A stretch of DNA of 64,000 bases, taken from assembly GCA_000711775.1 (NCBI GenBank), contig ARYC01001458.1, positions 1 through 64,000 on the forward strand. Reading direction: 5' to 3'. Below are positions 22,505-35,718 of the stretch, one piece after another. The notes under the pieces were generated by a model. That model made no database searches. It was given only the letters and a program-made list of their open reading frames with translations, and had not been told where the DNA came from. The first letter of the stretch is position 1. Every line of letters begins with the position of its first letter. This DNA is from Oxytricha trifallax. Its lineage: Eukaryota; Ciliophora; Spirotrichea; Sporadotrichida; Oxytrichidae. The translations under genes were made by a program, and so were the position numbers.

Positions 22505-23190
22505 AATTTTTAGTAAAATGTCCATAAGTTTTCAAACAATTGAGATTTAACTTCCTTTGGTAGTCTGCCAAGTTTGTTGTCTTTTATTAAAATTTGAAAA
22601 TTAGTGAGGATAAGAAAACCTATTTAATTATGATTCTGCAGTAGCTGTAACTGTTTTCTTAGGCCTAATCACCTCAAATAGCTTAGTCTCCTTCATAAAT
22701 TAGTCTTTTGTATTAAGGTCTAATTAATTATACAAAATTATCAATATTTGATTGATTTTATTGTAAAAACTAATTTATAATAGAAAAACAGTGGTTTTGT
22801 TAATGCTCTGAAAGTAGTTACCGTATCTTTCCTTATTTTTTGTTTAGAGACTTCTTTTGTAACAATAAAGATATCCTATATGCTATATTCACTTTTAATT
22901 TTAAATTATTTCTTTGGCTTAAAGTATCTAATTTATATTATTTTAATAAGATATATCTAGTTATTTTTTTGTAGATTTAAATTTGATATGGAAAATAGTT
23001 GTTGAATTCTATTATTATAATTATTGCAGTTAACTTTGACTCAACTTAGACAATAAGGTATTCGTTCAATAAATAATAAGTTATCCGAGAAATTTTTCTA
23101 ATGGAACTTCTCTGTTATCACATCCTTGGACCTAGATAACTTTTCTTTAATTTTGATTTAGATTAAATGTTCTAGAAGACAGTAATAATA
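22505..23190 (-). pseudogene. Family A B-box-like protein gene, copy 2 (truncated)
   Basis: Minus strand reads QILIKDNKLGRLPKEVKSQL at about 22600-22520, the same segment as LPKDLKSQLFKYL in copy 4. A block at about 22660 aligns with the GAPGLG linker region of copy 5 but is altered (LFEVIRPKKTVTATAES). The B-box part expected at lower coordinates is absent; the copy stops near 22505. The region to 23190 has patches matching the 5' part of the unit. Confidence 0.45.
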
Positions 23191-24540
23191 TAAAATGCGG
23201 AAATTAAATCTTAACTATTTGTTAAATGGAATATAAAAGATAATTATTATTTATTTAATTAACTTATCATTTTTATTTGTAATTTAATTTAATAAAATAA
23301 TACATTAATCTTATTATTTTATATTCGATAAATATACAATTATATTAAGATTATTTATTTAAAATTATAATGAATATTAGAAAATTAATTTAACATTGTG
23401 TAAATTAAATTAATTAATCAATAAAAAACATGATCTAAACGACAGATACTTAAATTTAGTTAATTTTTACTTTAGCATTTTTTTAAATTATCAATGGGAA
23501 CAAGCATCTAAAAAATTTTCAGCTAAATCAAAACAATAATTTGGTTTTCTTGTTTAAGTAATATGATAAATTTAGTATAGTAAATTAATCACCAATCATT
23601 TTTTTTACGATATTAATATTTTTAGGGCCAAGTGACTTTTTTAAAAAATATATCTGAAATTATTTCATAAATTTTGATGAGCAATAATTTTTTAATTCGA
23701 GTGAGTTCCTAAATTATTTTATACATTAGAAATGGAACTTAATTTGTATGTGACAAATTATTTTGATATAAAATTGTTTTAATAAAAAAAAACAAAGAGA
23801 TTCCAAAGCAATGTAAATATAAATTAATTTTTTTATAGTAAATACAAGTTAAATTGAAAATTAATAAAGAAAGCTTTAATTTGTCATTAAATTTCATGCT
23901 TTACTTTATAATTTTATTTTAAATTATGCGAACAAAAACATATAGTTTTTTCTTCTGTGATGAGGGTATAATTTAAAAATTCATTATTGAGGATTGTAAA
24001 TTTTTTAAAATATTTTACGATAAGCTTGTGTAAATTTACGAAATTTTAATTTAAATCGTTAAGAACAAATTAAAATGTGAAATATAGCTCTATTGTTCTA
24101 TTAATATAATTATATTTATATATAATAAAATTAACTTGATAATAGGATTAATTCTAGTAAGGATAATAGTTTAACATAAAAGAACTTGGTGCAGCAACTA
24201 GCCAAAGTCTTTAAATTTTATATAAACTATGTAAAATCCAATATTATATAAAAATAAAGTATAATTTATAAATTTTATATTTCAATAAAGTATCTTTTAA
24301 TTATTATATTAAAATAATTAAATTAAATAATTTAATTTTTTGAAATAATCATAATTAAATAATATTTTATAAAAATAAGGTTTACAAAAAAATTATATCT
24401 TAAATATTAAAAAAATATTACTTTTTAAAATATAGAAATTTTTATTTTAATAAAAAAATTAAATTATAACACTCAATACAAGTAGAATTAATATTATTAA
24501 TCAATTAGTAATATTTAAAATAATTATATACTTATGAATA
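23191..24540. other. A+T-rich stretch without recognised gene
   Basis: No supported feature. A few richer words near 23630 and 24190 have no extended frame. Confidence 0.5.
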
Positions 24541-24544
24541 GGCA

Positions 24545-24815
24545 AATTTCGAATATAAATACATAACATCGAATTTTCTCTATCATAACAGCCATGTGTT
24601 AGAAGATATGAAAAATTAAATCACTCTTTTTAAATAGTTTTATAACTAGTACCTTGTGTTCTTAATCATAAATTTTGTAAAGTAAAAAACGTATATCTAT
24701 CATCCTATCTTTATAGTCTTTCCTCTTTTTTCTTAGAGTTATACCAGTCTACCTTAAATTAATGAAAAACCTGAAGTTGATAAAAAAAAAACATAAATCT
24801 CTGATATTCGAGGAA
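24545..24815 (-). pseudogene. Coding patch, hypothetical protein with internal TGA
   Basis: Minus strand reads FHQFKVDWYNSKKKEERLQR then QDDRYTFFTLQNL, TGA (near 24678), LRTQGTSYKTIQKE, TGA (near 24635), then FNFSYLLTHGCYDREN, all in one frame. The first block is strongly charged and unlike chance translation. Tryptophan would fit at both TGA positions, so these may be TGG codons lost by decay. Family not recognised. Confidence 0.35.
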
Positions 24816-24954
24816 ATAATCATTTAATTATTTATTATTCACCTATAAGATTCTTGGTAAAATTAAATAATGAATCTATGAATTTTGTTGCTGATTAATT
24901 GGTTACTTTTTATATAAAAGCACTAAAAATAAAAGCATCAAGAAACTTTCAATC

Positions 24955-25010
24955 CACACCGTCGAAAAGGTCAAGATCAATATTCTTCTTCTACTGACAT
25001 GTGTTTAGAA
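24955..25010 (-). CDS. Very short coding patch ending a protein
   Basis: Minus strand reads CQQKKNIDLDLFDGVD then TGA, in a short richer patch. An acidic C-terminal tail is plausible, but the patch is only about 18 codons. Confidence 0.25.
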
Positions 25011-26459
25011 AATTATTAAATTTAAATTTACAAAATAATCATTAAATTAAAAAAGATTGTGTTTAGACTTGAGTAATTCAATTAAATCACTAGTCTATCT
25101 ATTATCTTATTTAATAATATTGGTGTTACTCTCATTTTTAATACTAAAAATTATAATAAAAATTATTTTTTCAATATAAATATTATGAATAAAAATGTTA
25201 TTACTATTAATATAAAAATAGTGAATAAGTTTGTTAGTTTTTAGCAATATAACTCTATAATTATTTCATATTTTTATTAGAATGTCATTATTTTAGAACT
25301 CATATCTTAATGTCATTTATTTGATTCTATTATATAAATTATAATACTCAAAAATACTGTAACTAACAATTGTTTTTAATTACAAATAATAATCCTATTT
25401 TAATTTATCTAATAAATTAATAAACAACTAATCCATAATTTATTTTAATTACTATACGCTTCAATTGATTTGATTTCAGTTGTTGCATTTTTATAAAATA
25501 ATTATTTAAAATCTTAATATCAATTCTTCATTCTACTGGAATAAATCATATAAATATTTACTTTATTTATTACTAATATTTGATTATTTTTTTATAATTT
25601 AATATAATGCATATAATGTATAATTTAAACAAATTAAATTAAAAGACTAAATTTTTAATTTTTATAAATAAAATTATGATAACTGAAAACTTAGAATTTT
25701 TATTTTATTGTTTCTAATATATTATTTTAATTATTTAATAATTATATTTTATTTATCAAACAATGACAATAACATGTAGTAAACAATAAGGGAATTGTGA
25801 TAAAAAATAAAGGGAAGTATTAAATTTATAATATCAACTTATAAATTATTAAATAATTTACTGTAATTACATAGAATATACTTTTTTATACTTTCTTGTA
25901 ACATAATTATATAAACTTAATTAATATATCAAATTGATATTTGATTAAAAACAAATTTTAGGAGAATTCTATTCTATAAAATTATTCGATTATAGAGATG
26001 ACAATTAAATAAGACTATAAATTAATAAAAAAATTGAATATAAATAATTATTATATGTAATAATAAATATAAAAAGATTGAAATAATTTCCTTAATATAT
26101 TTTTTCTGTTTATAATACTCTTAATTAAAAATTTTTAATTTTCACTTCATTGGCATTTCATTTTTTAAATTTAAAAAAGGGAATTCGTTTATTTATTTAA
26201 AATTAACATACGTATAAAATTTTTTAATACAAAAATTATTAAAATAATTGCATTTCATTTAATTAAATTTATTCTAATTAATTTTCATAATTATTTATTA
26301 ATATGCGAAATTTTTTTATTTTTATAGAGCATCATACCTCAATACTAGATAACTGAATATACTTAATTAATTTCACTTTGAAAACTTTTTATATATTTTA
26401 TTATAGATTAACTTATTCTTAAATGTTATTTTTAGGCTTTAATAGCTATATTAATAAAT
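25011..26459. other. A+T-rich stretch without recognised gene
   Basis: Among the most A+T-rich parts of the window. No structure recognised. Confidence 0.5.
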
Positions 26460-26830
26460 ATGAAAAATGTAAAGTTATAATTAATATCTATTGAGTAAAA
26501 GATTAGAATACTATAAATAAATATAGAGAAAATTCTTAAAAGTACTTTGAATACCATATTATAATTGATATGTTGAATTTGTTTATAATATTAAAATAAA
26601 AAACAAATAATAACTCTTAAAACCAATAATTTTTTGTTAAATAGATTTAAATTTCTAGGAATTGATAAATATCTTTTAAATAAATTATTGATGAAATTTT
26701 TTAAAATTTTTTTGTTTACTTATTTTAAACTTTTCTAAACATCAAAAAAATTATCAATTTTAATATTATATTTTTTAAATACACCAGAAATAACAAGGAT
26801 TGCTATTAAATTGTGGAATTAAAATTTATT
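26460..26830. repeat. Family B tail block, solo copy
   Basis: AAAGTTATAATTAATATCTATTGAG-type sequence at about 26470 followed by an AATACTATA block and a TTGATATGTTGAA block matches 9000-9100 in order. The coding part of family B is not present upstream. Confidence 0.45.
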
Positions 26831-27307
26831 TTTTTTAATCTCAGAGCTAGTATTGATGAGTTTTATTTATATCATTAAGCAAAAGTTGTCTATATAAATT
26901 ATTCATAATATTCAATAATAACTCGTATCTTGCAGCATAGACAAGTAAGTATCTTTACTTGATTTAACCATACTAGTGTTGCAAAGATGAATATTGCTAA
27001 AATACTTTTGTATTTGGAAATATTTAAATTAATTAAACAACATTCAAATTATTAATATAAGTAACCGCCATGTACTAAAGAAGCTTATAGATCAAAGTAC
27101 TAAATGAATAAAAATAATAAGAATCTAATGTTTAACTGTTTACTGTTTATTTTTAAATCATTATAATTATTTTTATATAAAAAGTTTGATCCATTTATTA
27201 ATTATATTAAACAAAGAAACAGATGAGCATAAATTCGTTTGCCTTTTTTATTAATATATACTAGTAAACATATAAACATATAAACATACGGTACGTTATT
27301 TTTTTAA

Positions 27308-28077
27308 ATGCTAAGTTGCTCTAAAACTCAATATCCAGCAATTTGGGCTACTTATAGTGAATTAAAAATCCCTTTACACGTAAGTTTATTTTTTCTCATC
27401 TTAACAACATTTATAACTTTCAATAATGAGTGTCCTGATTGTGACGCATCAGATGCAGGTGCTTGTATCAAATGCCCAGAGGGAGATTTACTCAAATCTG
27501 ATGATTCATATGGCGCCTTCCAGCTCATCAATACCAAAACGGTGATGGTTTAGACGACGAATTTATATATTAATGTCTCTCTTGCAATGATTCCGGTTAT
27601 GACATAATAAATCATGGATGTTGTGTTAGCAATGATGAACATAGCAGCTTTATGCAAATTTATGTTAACGAATTCGTTGAAGAATTTCTCAATGGTCACA
27701 TAGAAGACGATATATTCTGCTAATGTAAGTTTCTTGATACTTTTTAATTAACTTTTTAGGAAAAGATCAACCAGAGATTATAATTTTTTTCTAGTGATAC
27801 TCATGCTGTCACATGCCACTTCTTAAAAATGTGTAATTGAGTTATTAATCAAAGATTAATATAATCATAAACCCCAAATCGAATACAAAGTTTAGTATAC
27901 ATTTTTGTTATAGTTAATTTATTCAAGTTATTCACTTTCCTAGTTACTGAATCTACTAAAGCATTTTACAAATACTGTATTGTTTTCACAGCAGATGACA
28001 TCAACTCATATATAAGCTACAGAAACAGTTCAGACTAATGACTTACAAACAAGATATTGTACTGACAGTCCATGACA
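27308..28077 (+). pseudogene. Cys-rich secreted or surface protein gene with a 35-base intron
   Basis: The frame begins at ATG 27308, inside the left arm. It reads CPDCDASDAGACIKCPEGD at about 27431. After one frame change near 27535 it reads DDEFIYQCLSCNDSGYDI, NHGCCVSNDE and NGHIEDDIFCQC. CxxC spacing resembles furin-like or GCC-type Cys-rich surface proteins of ciliates. A 35-base intron fits 27726-27760 (GTAAGT to TTTTTAG). An earlier 51-base interval from GTAAGT at 27380 to AG at 27430 could be another and is a multiple of three. The 3' part (FYKYCIVFTADDINSYISY) is in a third frame and ends near 28050-28077. Probably a captured host gene piece, now broken. Confidence 0.5.
27726..27760 (+). 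other. Probable short spliceosomal intron
   Basis: GTAAGTTTCTTGATACTTTT at the 5' end and TTAACTTTTTAG at the 3' end, in all about 35 bases and A+T-rich, with coding sequence up to the boundary (FCQC). Its presence argues that the enclosed gene was captured as DNA and not from a spliced transcript. Confidence 0.5.
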
Positions 28078-28384
28078 AAGATAAGCCTCTTTTACCTGCC
28101 AACCTTATATAATCAGAGTCAATACTAAGCTTTTAAACGAATAACGCTCCGTATATTTATTTTTTTATATGTTTACTAGTATATTAATAAAAAAGGTAAA
28201 CAAATTTATTCTCATCTGTTTCTTTGTTTAATATAATTAATAAATGGATCAAACTTTTTAAATAAAAATAATTAGAATAATTTAAAAATAAACTGTAAAT
28301 AGTTAAACATCTGATTCTCATTATTTTTATTCGTTTAGTACTTTTATCTTTAAGCCTCTTTATTACATGGCGGTTACTTATATT

Positions 28385-29809
28385 GATTATATGAATTTTA
28401 TTAATTAATATAATTTTACCAATTCAATTCTATTTTAGCATTAATTTGCTATAATTTTCTATATATTGATCATGTATATATATTATATTTAAATATAAAC
28501 CTATAAAATTTTTTAATATTTAACTTATGAATTAATAATTAATTATTTTAATAATTAAATTTATTTACTATTTATTTATACATTTAATAAATCTTTTTCT
28601 TTTTTTGTTGTAGTTGTAATTTTTAAAATAAATATTACATAAGAGATTATAAATATTATATTTTTTACTATTATTACTAGCAGGATATCTTAAAAAATGT
28701 TTAATTATTATAATATATCCTTAAATGCAAGCATAATAATGATTTTATTTTAATATTTTATTATTTAAAATATAATATAAGATATTATTAAACATATTAA
28801 TTTGAAATAATAAAATTATATTATTTTTATATAAATAAATATTATTATATTCAAAAATTAGAAGTTTACAATTGAATAATTAATATATATATTATTTATA
28901 TTTTGTATAATTTTAATATATTAGAAATACTATGGCGCAATCATTTAGAAATTAATCATGTTTAATGTAAGTTATGATAAATTATAATTGTCACAATGTA
29001 TTATATCGAATTATATAAACTTTTTATTATTTGTTAATTATTTATTTTACAGTAAAAATATAATTTGTATACTTTTATAAATTAATTAAATATTTCTATT
29101 ATTATAACAAATTTTTATGATTAAATAAATTCTTAGAAAAATTGATTCATAATATTGTTTGATTTAAAAGATGCCTTATATTAATCAGTTTATGTTGATA
29201 ATATATATTTTATTGTAAATAATCAAATTATATTAAGATATAAATAATTTATAAAATTAAATATTAATTTTATATATAAAAAAGAGTGAAATAAATTAAA
29301 ATTAGTAAATGACATTATAATCTTATATTAATTTAAATTATTTATATTATAAAATAAAAATGGTATATATTTACATTGTAAATTTCTCTAACTATAATTC
29401 TCTAAAATTCAAAATTTCAATTTAACGAGATATCCTTGAGGGCATTCATAAATTCTATGAACTTTTAAAAATCAAATTTATTCCTAATTTTTATTAAATT
29501 ATTATGTCTAAGAATATTCTTAATAAAATTTTTATTTAAATAGTCACATTTTAAATTAATTCTAATTTATTTTCATCATTATTTAACGGGTATTTAACGG
29601 ATTGCTAAATGAGTTTTTTATATCTTTTGCCATAATTAAATAAAATTAAAATTTTATATTACTTAAATTGCTATATGATCATGCATTATATTAATTTCAC
29701 TTTAATATCTACCTCTATATTTTATTTTTACTGTATTTTTTATAAGAATTTATTCATTCTTAATGTTAATTTTAGGATTTATCAATCAAATGAACAATCA
29801 TGTTGATAA
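28385..29809. other. A+T-rich stretch without recognised gene
   Basis: A tandem ATTTAACGG pair at about 29581-29600 is the only small oddity. No coding patch. Confidence 0.5.
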
Positions 29810-30060
29810 TGGGAAGTTATAGTTAATATTTATTGAGTAAAAGTTAATTATATTACAAATATAATATTTAGAAAACTCTATCAAGAACTTTGAGATTTTA
29901 GTTTTAATCGAAATAACGATATTAATGTGTAATACTATAATAAAAACCATTATTTTATTTAATATTTTTATCAACCATTTATTATTTAAATTAAAGTTAT
30001 CAATTTCTAGAATTAAAATATTTTTTAATTAAATTATCATTAAGATTAATTTTAATTTAC
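29810..30060. repeat. Family B tail block, solo copy
   Basis: GGAAGTTATAGTTAATATTTAT at 29811 and following blocks match 9000 and 26470. It precedes a family A relic by about 200 bases, the same order as in copy 1 (B tail, then A). Confidence 0.45.
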
Positions 30061-30269
30061 AATTTTAATATATTAAATTATATTTTAAGCTTCAACATAA
30101 ATTAAATTAATTATAATATTAGTATAAAATAAAATAATAATTAATATAAATAATAATTATAATATTTCATAAAATTTAATTGCATAATATTCATTTATAA
30201 TATTTTATATTTTTAATCACTTAAAATAAAAACATATTTTATATTTATTATACCTTATTAGAAGTAATT

Positions 30270-30870
30270 TAATGAGACATCAATTCCCATTTAGTGTTAA
30301 ATTTATTTTATTTATTAAATTCCGAGAACCAATAAACAGCATATATGGCCCCTTAGTATTTCGTTGTTCATTCTGCTGCTGAATGAACTGTCCATGGCCT
30401 GGTGCGCCTGAGATCTTTAGTCTATTTTAGAGTTAAATTATTTCTATTCTTCAAAGTATATCCCGCTTTATTGAATATATAAATTATGAGTAACTATATA
30501 AATATAAATTAATAAATTATATCTAAAACTAAATTTAAAAAGAACTAATAATATATTTCAATTAAATTAAGTATTTTATAATATTTAGAATATATGTATT
30601 AACAATATTAAATAAAAATTAAATAATGATTTGGTAGATGATTTGATACATGTATAATGTCGATTACGATTAACTTACTACATTAATGCTAGCAGAAAAT
30701 CGGAATATAAGCTATTTAATTAGGATTAACTAGAATTTATGAACTTTTCAATAAAGAAATTAATTACTAATGGTCCAAATAAATGGTTGAACTCAACCTC
30801 TAATGTGAGAAAAAGAATAAAGAAAGCAATAATTGTAATTTAACCAACATTTGATTAGTCTTTTTTTTAT
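30270..30870 (-). pseudogene. Family A B-box-like protein gene, copy 3 (linker part)
   Basis: Minus strand reads SGAPGHGQFIQQQNEQ at about 30405-30355, the same Gly/Pro/Gln linker as GAPGLGMFNQQQN in copy 5. Next to it, AGTTAAATTATTTCTATTCT (30431) matches 41831 and 48739 almost base for base. The coiled-coil and B-box parts are missing. Confidence 0.45.
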
Positions 30871-31841
30871 TTTTGTCTTCATTTTAAGAGTCAAAACAGT
30901 CAATGTAAAAAGACACAAGATATTATGGTTTGATTAACTATTAATAGTGAATTATTAAGCTCATTTTTAATTAATTAAATATTAACAATTTTTAAAAAAT
31001 TAAATTAATTTTTTCATATATTAATTTAATTAATAAAAATATTTAAATAATTAATTTTTATAAACGCTATAGCCATATTCTATATAAAAGAAAGATGATC
31101 CAACTAATATTTTTCTTCAGAATAACATTAATAAATTTTACATTCTTTTTTATTACTCAAAATATTAATTTTATATATAAATATATAAAATTAATAATAT
31201 CAATATTAATTTTTTTATAAAAAAATTATATATTTAAATTATTCTTCAAACTTTAGTGATTAAAAAGAAATAATCAATAAAAAATATTACAAACACTGTT
31301 CAGGTAGTGAATGATGGGTAATACAATAATATTATGCTAAATATTTAATAATATTGTATACAAAAATATTCATGCATGTATTTTTATATTTAAAAACAAT
31401 TTAAAAATTTGAATCAAATTATACAAACAAATTAGCTAATTTGTTATTTATGAAACAGAAACATGATATATGGTTTAAATGAAATAATACGAAAGAAAAT
31501 AAAATATTAAAATTGAATATAGTAAGTATGCAATTAAGTGTATTCCCCAGAATCAAACTATTCTTGTTACTTTTTTATAGAGATTCAGATTTATTATTTT
31601 TAAATTAATTAGTAAAATGATAAATTTTAAAAGATTTTTTAATTTCTCAAAATTAAAGTTTTCCTTTTTATTTTTGCCAATTCATATTTTTAAGTTCTTA
31701 TTTAAAACAAAATGAAAAAGCTGTTGGAGAGAGTAGGACATATATAAAAATAAAAAAATATAAATATATTTGTTGATTAAATATTTATCATAGTTTTTTT
31801 ATATGTAATTATTTTTGAATAAAAAGCCATGACTCAAGATA
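30871..31841. other. A+T-rich stretch without recognised gene
   Basis: A richer word near 31300 (GTTCAGGTAGTGAATGATGG) has no extended frame. Confidence 0.45.
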
Positions 31842-32451
31842 TCATTTTAGGAATTTTAGCTTTAAAATTTAATTCTTTAAATAAAGAATAACGAATTATA
31901 AATTTAGGGAAGTTAAAGTTTCAAGAACTGTAATATCAGTAAGAATAATTATTAGTGATATTGAACTCAAATTTTGAATTTATTTATTAGAAAAATTATT
32001 GCAATGTGTTTTGGGGTCATTACTATATCTTTCATGAAACGGTGAATGTTTGAAAATTATATGAGAAATGATATTATATTTTTTTGCTAATTGCCCTATT
32101 TGTGCTTGTTGATCTTTTAAATTACCTAAATATACAAAAATAAATAAGTAAAATATTATTGCAAGAGTACATTTGAATTTAAAAATAAACTTTAAAAATA
32201 TGAATTAAAAAATAAAAGTAAAACTAAACTTTTTTTGGAAAACTAGGCAAATGATCATTATCAGCAAAAAAAACAAAGATTTATCTCGACTATAACTATT
32301 CGTGGTTCAATCCTTTCTCATCGTAGAAGCAAATAATTCAATTTTAATTTTGGTAATTGAGTTTACTAAATAAATCATCTACAAATAAATTAGATATGTA
32401 TCTGTATGTAAATGGGAAATATATTGTTACGAATAGTACAGTCCTGATCAT
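31842..32451 (-). pseudogene. Coding-like region, hypothetical protein
   Basis: Minus strand, from ATG 32451: FVTIYFPFTYRYISNLFVDD, one in-frame TGA near 32368, IICFYDEKGLNHEQLQSR, FVFFADNDHLPSFPKK. After a roughly 100-base A+T-rich gap that ends TTTAG|G like an intron 3' end, NLKDQQAQIGQLAKKYNI and FKHSPFHERYSNDPKTHC follow, ending at TGA 31844-31842. The middle parts have protein-like composition, but no paralogue or domain supports them. Either a decayed gene or two short segments with an eliminated spacer. Confidence 0.35.
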
Positions 32452-34280
32452 TTTAAAATTTAATTGAACTAGCAGTTTAATTAATATTTAATATTTAATA
32501 TTTAAAATATAAAATTTTAATGTATTTTTAAATTAATACTTGACTGATTAATATTAATAATGCAAAAATTAATATTTTTTATTTAAACTAAATTATTATT
32601 TAAGAAAATTTTTAATTTAAGTTTAATTTTACATATTTATTCATTCATTTCAATTCTATATTAATTTTGTAACATTTGAAAATTTAATAAATAATTCTTA
32701 TTAATATCAATAATTGATAGGAAAATATATATATAATTAAATAATATAAATTTAAATTATTCAAATTATTTGTCATTCAATTCTTTGCTCTGAGTTACAC
32801 TTTAGGGTTGTATGTATCACAATCCTTTTTCTGAATTCTTATGAAAATATAGGTGAATATAAAAATGTTAACTGACTTATAGTTATTAAGGCCAACGATC
32901 AAATTATTAAATTTAACTTTAAATAAAAAAATATAATTAATTGAGTAAAAATATAATTTATAAATTAAATTTCTATTATATAATATATTAATAATTAACA
33001 TTTAAGTGAGATCTCCTTTTTTTATTAAATATTTTTTTTTACTTGAAAATTATTTAAAAAATTACTGACATAATTAAATTTTTTATATTATGAACTATTA
33101 TAATATAAATTATATATTTATGAATAAAACTTGATTTAATATAAATAACTTAAAATAAAAATATCTTATAAACTATTAATATGAATTAATAATGATAATT
33201 TAAAATTAATTTCTATAATTATAATTATGAAATATTAAAAAGTAAATTTAATAATATAATTAATTAAAATGTTCTTATTTTTAATTTATTGCGAATATCT
33301 TTGTAAGTATGTTTAACTTAGAATTAATTAATTTAATTTATTTCAATTTTAATTTTGTTTATTAACATATATTTATAAAAGTTACTTACTAATTTATTTG
33401 AAAAAGAAACATCACTCTCGTTGTTCGATAAATTATAAAAAAATACAATATATTTCTACTTTATTTGCACCTAAAATTAGGTTTCAACTACATAATATCA
33501 ATGAAAGATAAATTGCTGATTTTATTCAAAAAACTATAACATCTAATAAAAAAATGTTTTATTAGCCATTTTATTTTCGAATATTTGCCTATTTTTACTT
33601 AAGCTATGTAAAATCTAAATTTTTTTAGATAATAAAAACAATATGTTTAAAAAATAATTTTCAATAAAAAAAAATGCTTACTTAAATGTGTCAATTAAAA
33701 AGTAGAATGTTGAACCTTATACAAAGGAAATATAGGATAAAGAAGTTTTAAAAGCTTAATATTTTGGTGAAATTTTGTAATAAACGATTCATTACTTTTA
33801 TATGATATAGTTAATGAAAGAGTCGTAGTCCTATGTATATAGAAAATAAATTTGTAACATATTATCCTATTAAAATGTATGACCACAAAAAGCATTTTTA
33901 TTCTTAAAGAATCAATTAACAAGTTATTAAAAATTGTTATAAATTTCTGAATATAATATTCATTTAAATATAACACTCCATTAATAAATAGCTTAAATAA
34001 GATAATTTATCTAAATAAAATATAGTAAAAATAATATGTATATCGAGAAGCCAGGACCTGAAGATTAAGATTTTTGCGGTTATCGCTTAAATTAATTATC
34101 AATATAATCAATAAATATAATACTTTAAGTATTATATATTTCTAAAAGTTAATTTATATTTTAATGTGCATCCACAACTCCAATTAGTTATTAATAAATT
34201 AGTTTTTTAAAAAAATAATGTAGCAATATAAATACATAATTATTAAATTAATTTCCAAATTAAATAAATATATCATATTT
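32452..34280. other. A+T-rich stretch without recognised gene
   Basis: Frames at 32795-33001 and 33695-33976 (minus) are dominated by Ile, Asn, Phe and Tyr and lack paralogues; they are not called. The only protein-like fragment is a terminal KDCDTYNPKV near 32800. Confidence 0.45.
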
Positions 34281-35718
34281 AAATCCCCAAGACCTTTTCA
34301 GTAGTTTGATTAAGTTTTTTATTGATAAAAATAGAACAATTAGCGCATACTTTATTAGGATTTTAAAAGGGTTTATGTAGGGGTTTAATATTTAAATATC
34401 AATAATTTAAGAGAGTATAAGCGAGATTTGGAGTAATTTATGAAAGTGAGTATTTAGATTTATAGTTTAAGTTAAGTTATGGGTGTGAAGATTATCGCGA
34501 TAAACTTAGCCCTATCCTAAATAACATGTCGTTAGCAAGGCTTCTCCTTAAATCTCCTGCAACTGTGAAATTTCACTGTCTATTAGCGCTTAATTTGAAG
34601 AGATAATATAAATTTAATCCTAATAGACCCATAAATTCTTTCAACATTATATCAATTATTTTATTGATGCTAAGTCTCTAAAATACTAGCCTCAATTTTC
34701 TCCGACTAAGAGAGCTGTGAATATATGTCAATAAAGTGAAAAGAATTTAGAGAATGATTAACTTTACAATTCATTTTATATGACTAATTTAAATTATATA
34801 ATCGATTAAATGCAGAGGACTAAAGAGCATAATAAAAAGTTTATAAACGCGAGTAAGGCTATACTCACTTTTAATAACTTTATATTTCGGTCTTTGTACA
34901 AGAAGTACAGCAACATTGAAGTTTATAAATAAAAGGTTAAGATATAAACACTTTCTATTCTTGGAAAAATATGTGAAGATAGTGGCTTTGTGACGGCTTT
35001 GAGACTTATGTCATTCATCCTAGTTTATGTAAATAATATTTTATATCTTGCAGTTATACCTTTTATTTATAAACTTCTATGTTGCTGCACTTCTTGTACA
35101 AAGACCGAAATATAAAGCTATTAAAAGTGAGTATAGCCTTACTAGCGTTTATAAACTTTTTATTATGCTCTTTAGTCCTCTGCATTTAATCGATTATATA
35201 ATTTAAATTAGTCATATAAAATGAATTGTAAAGTTAATCATTCTCTAAATTCTTTTCACTTTATTGACATATATTCACAGCTCTCTTAGTCGGAGAAAAT
35301 TGAGGCTAGTATTTTAGAGACTTAGCATCAATAAAATAATTGATATAATGTTGAAAGAATTTATGGGTCTATTAGGATTAAATTTATATTATCTCTTCAA
35401 ATTAAGCGCTAATAGACAGTGAAATTTCACAGTTGCAGGAGATTTAAGGAGAAGCCTTGCTAACGACATGTTATTTAGGATAGGGCTAAGTTTATCGCGA
35501 TAATCTTCACACCCATAACTTAACTTAAACTATAAATCTAAATACTCACTTTCATAAATTACTCCAAATCTCGCTTATACTCTCTTAAATTATTGATATT
35601 TAAATATTAAACCCCTACATAAACCCTTTTAAAATCCTAATAAAGTATGCGCTAATTGTTCTATTTTTATCAATAAAAAACTTAATCAAACTACTGAGAG
35701 GGTTTTGGAGTTTTATTT
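34281..35718. mobile_element. Large palindromic element with telomere-like ends
   Basis: Arms of about 670 bases (34281-34950 and 35041-35718) differ at only a few positions by eye; the centre is about 90 bases. The left tip is CCCCAAGACCTTTTCAGTAG and the right tip, reversed, AAAACTCCAAAACCCTCTCAG, both degenerate C4A4-like sequence as at TBE ends. ATTTAAAT flanks both tips. No reading frame of note. Probably a non-autonomous palindromic derivative related to telomere-bearing transposons; similarity to the TBE repeat at 1739-1828 beyond the telomeric tip is weak. Confidence 0.65.

Larger units (their letters stand above)
27055..28384. mobile_element. Inverted-repeat element (about 250 bp arms) enclosing a Cys-rich gene
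   Basis: Arms run about 27055-27313 and 28125-28384, starting TATAAGTAACCGCCATGTA and its complement. They are about 85-90 percent alike by eye, with small indels, including a triplicated ATAAACAT in the left arm only. The enclosed 800 bases are coding-like and richer than the arms. TAACCGCCAT resembles the TAACTGCCAC of the other inverted-repeat elements here, so a distant relation is possible. Confidence 0.7.

Noticed and set aside
33695..33976. 93-codon minus-strand frame as a gene
   Set aside because: Chance-like composition and no supporting paralogue or motif.
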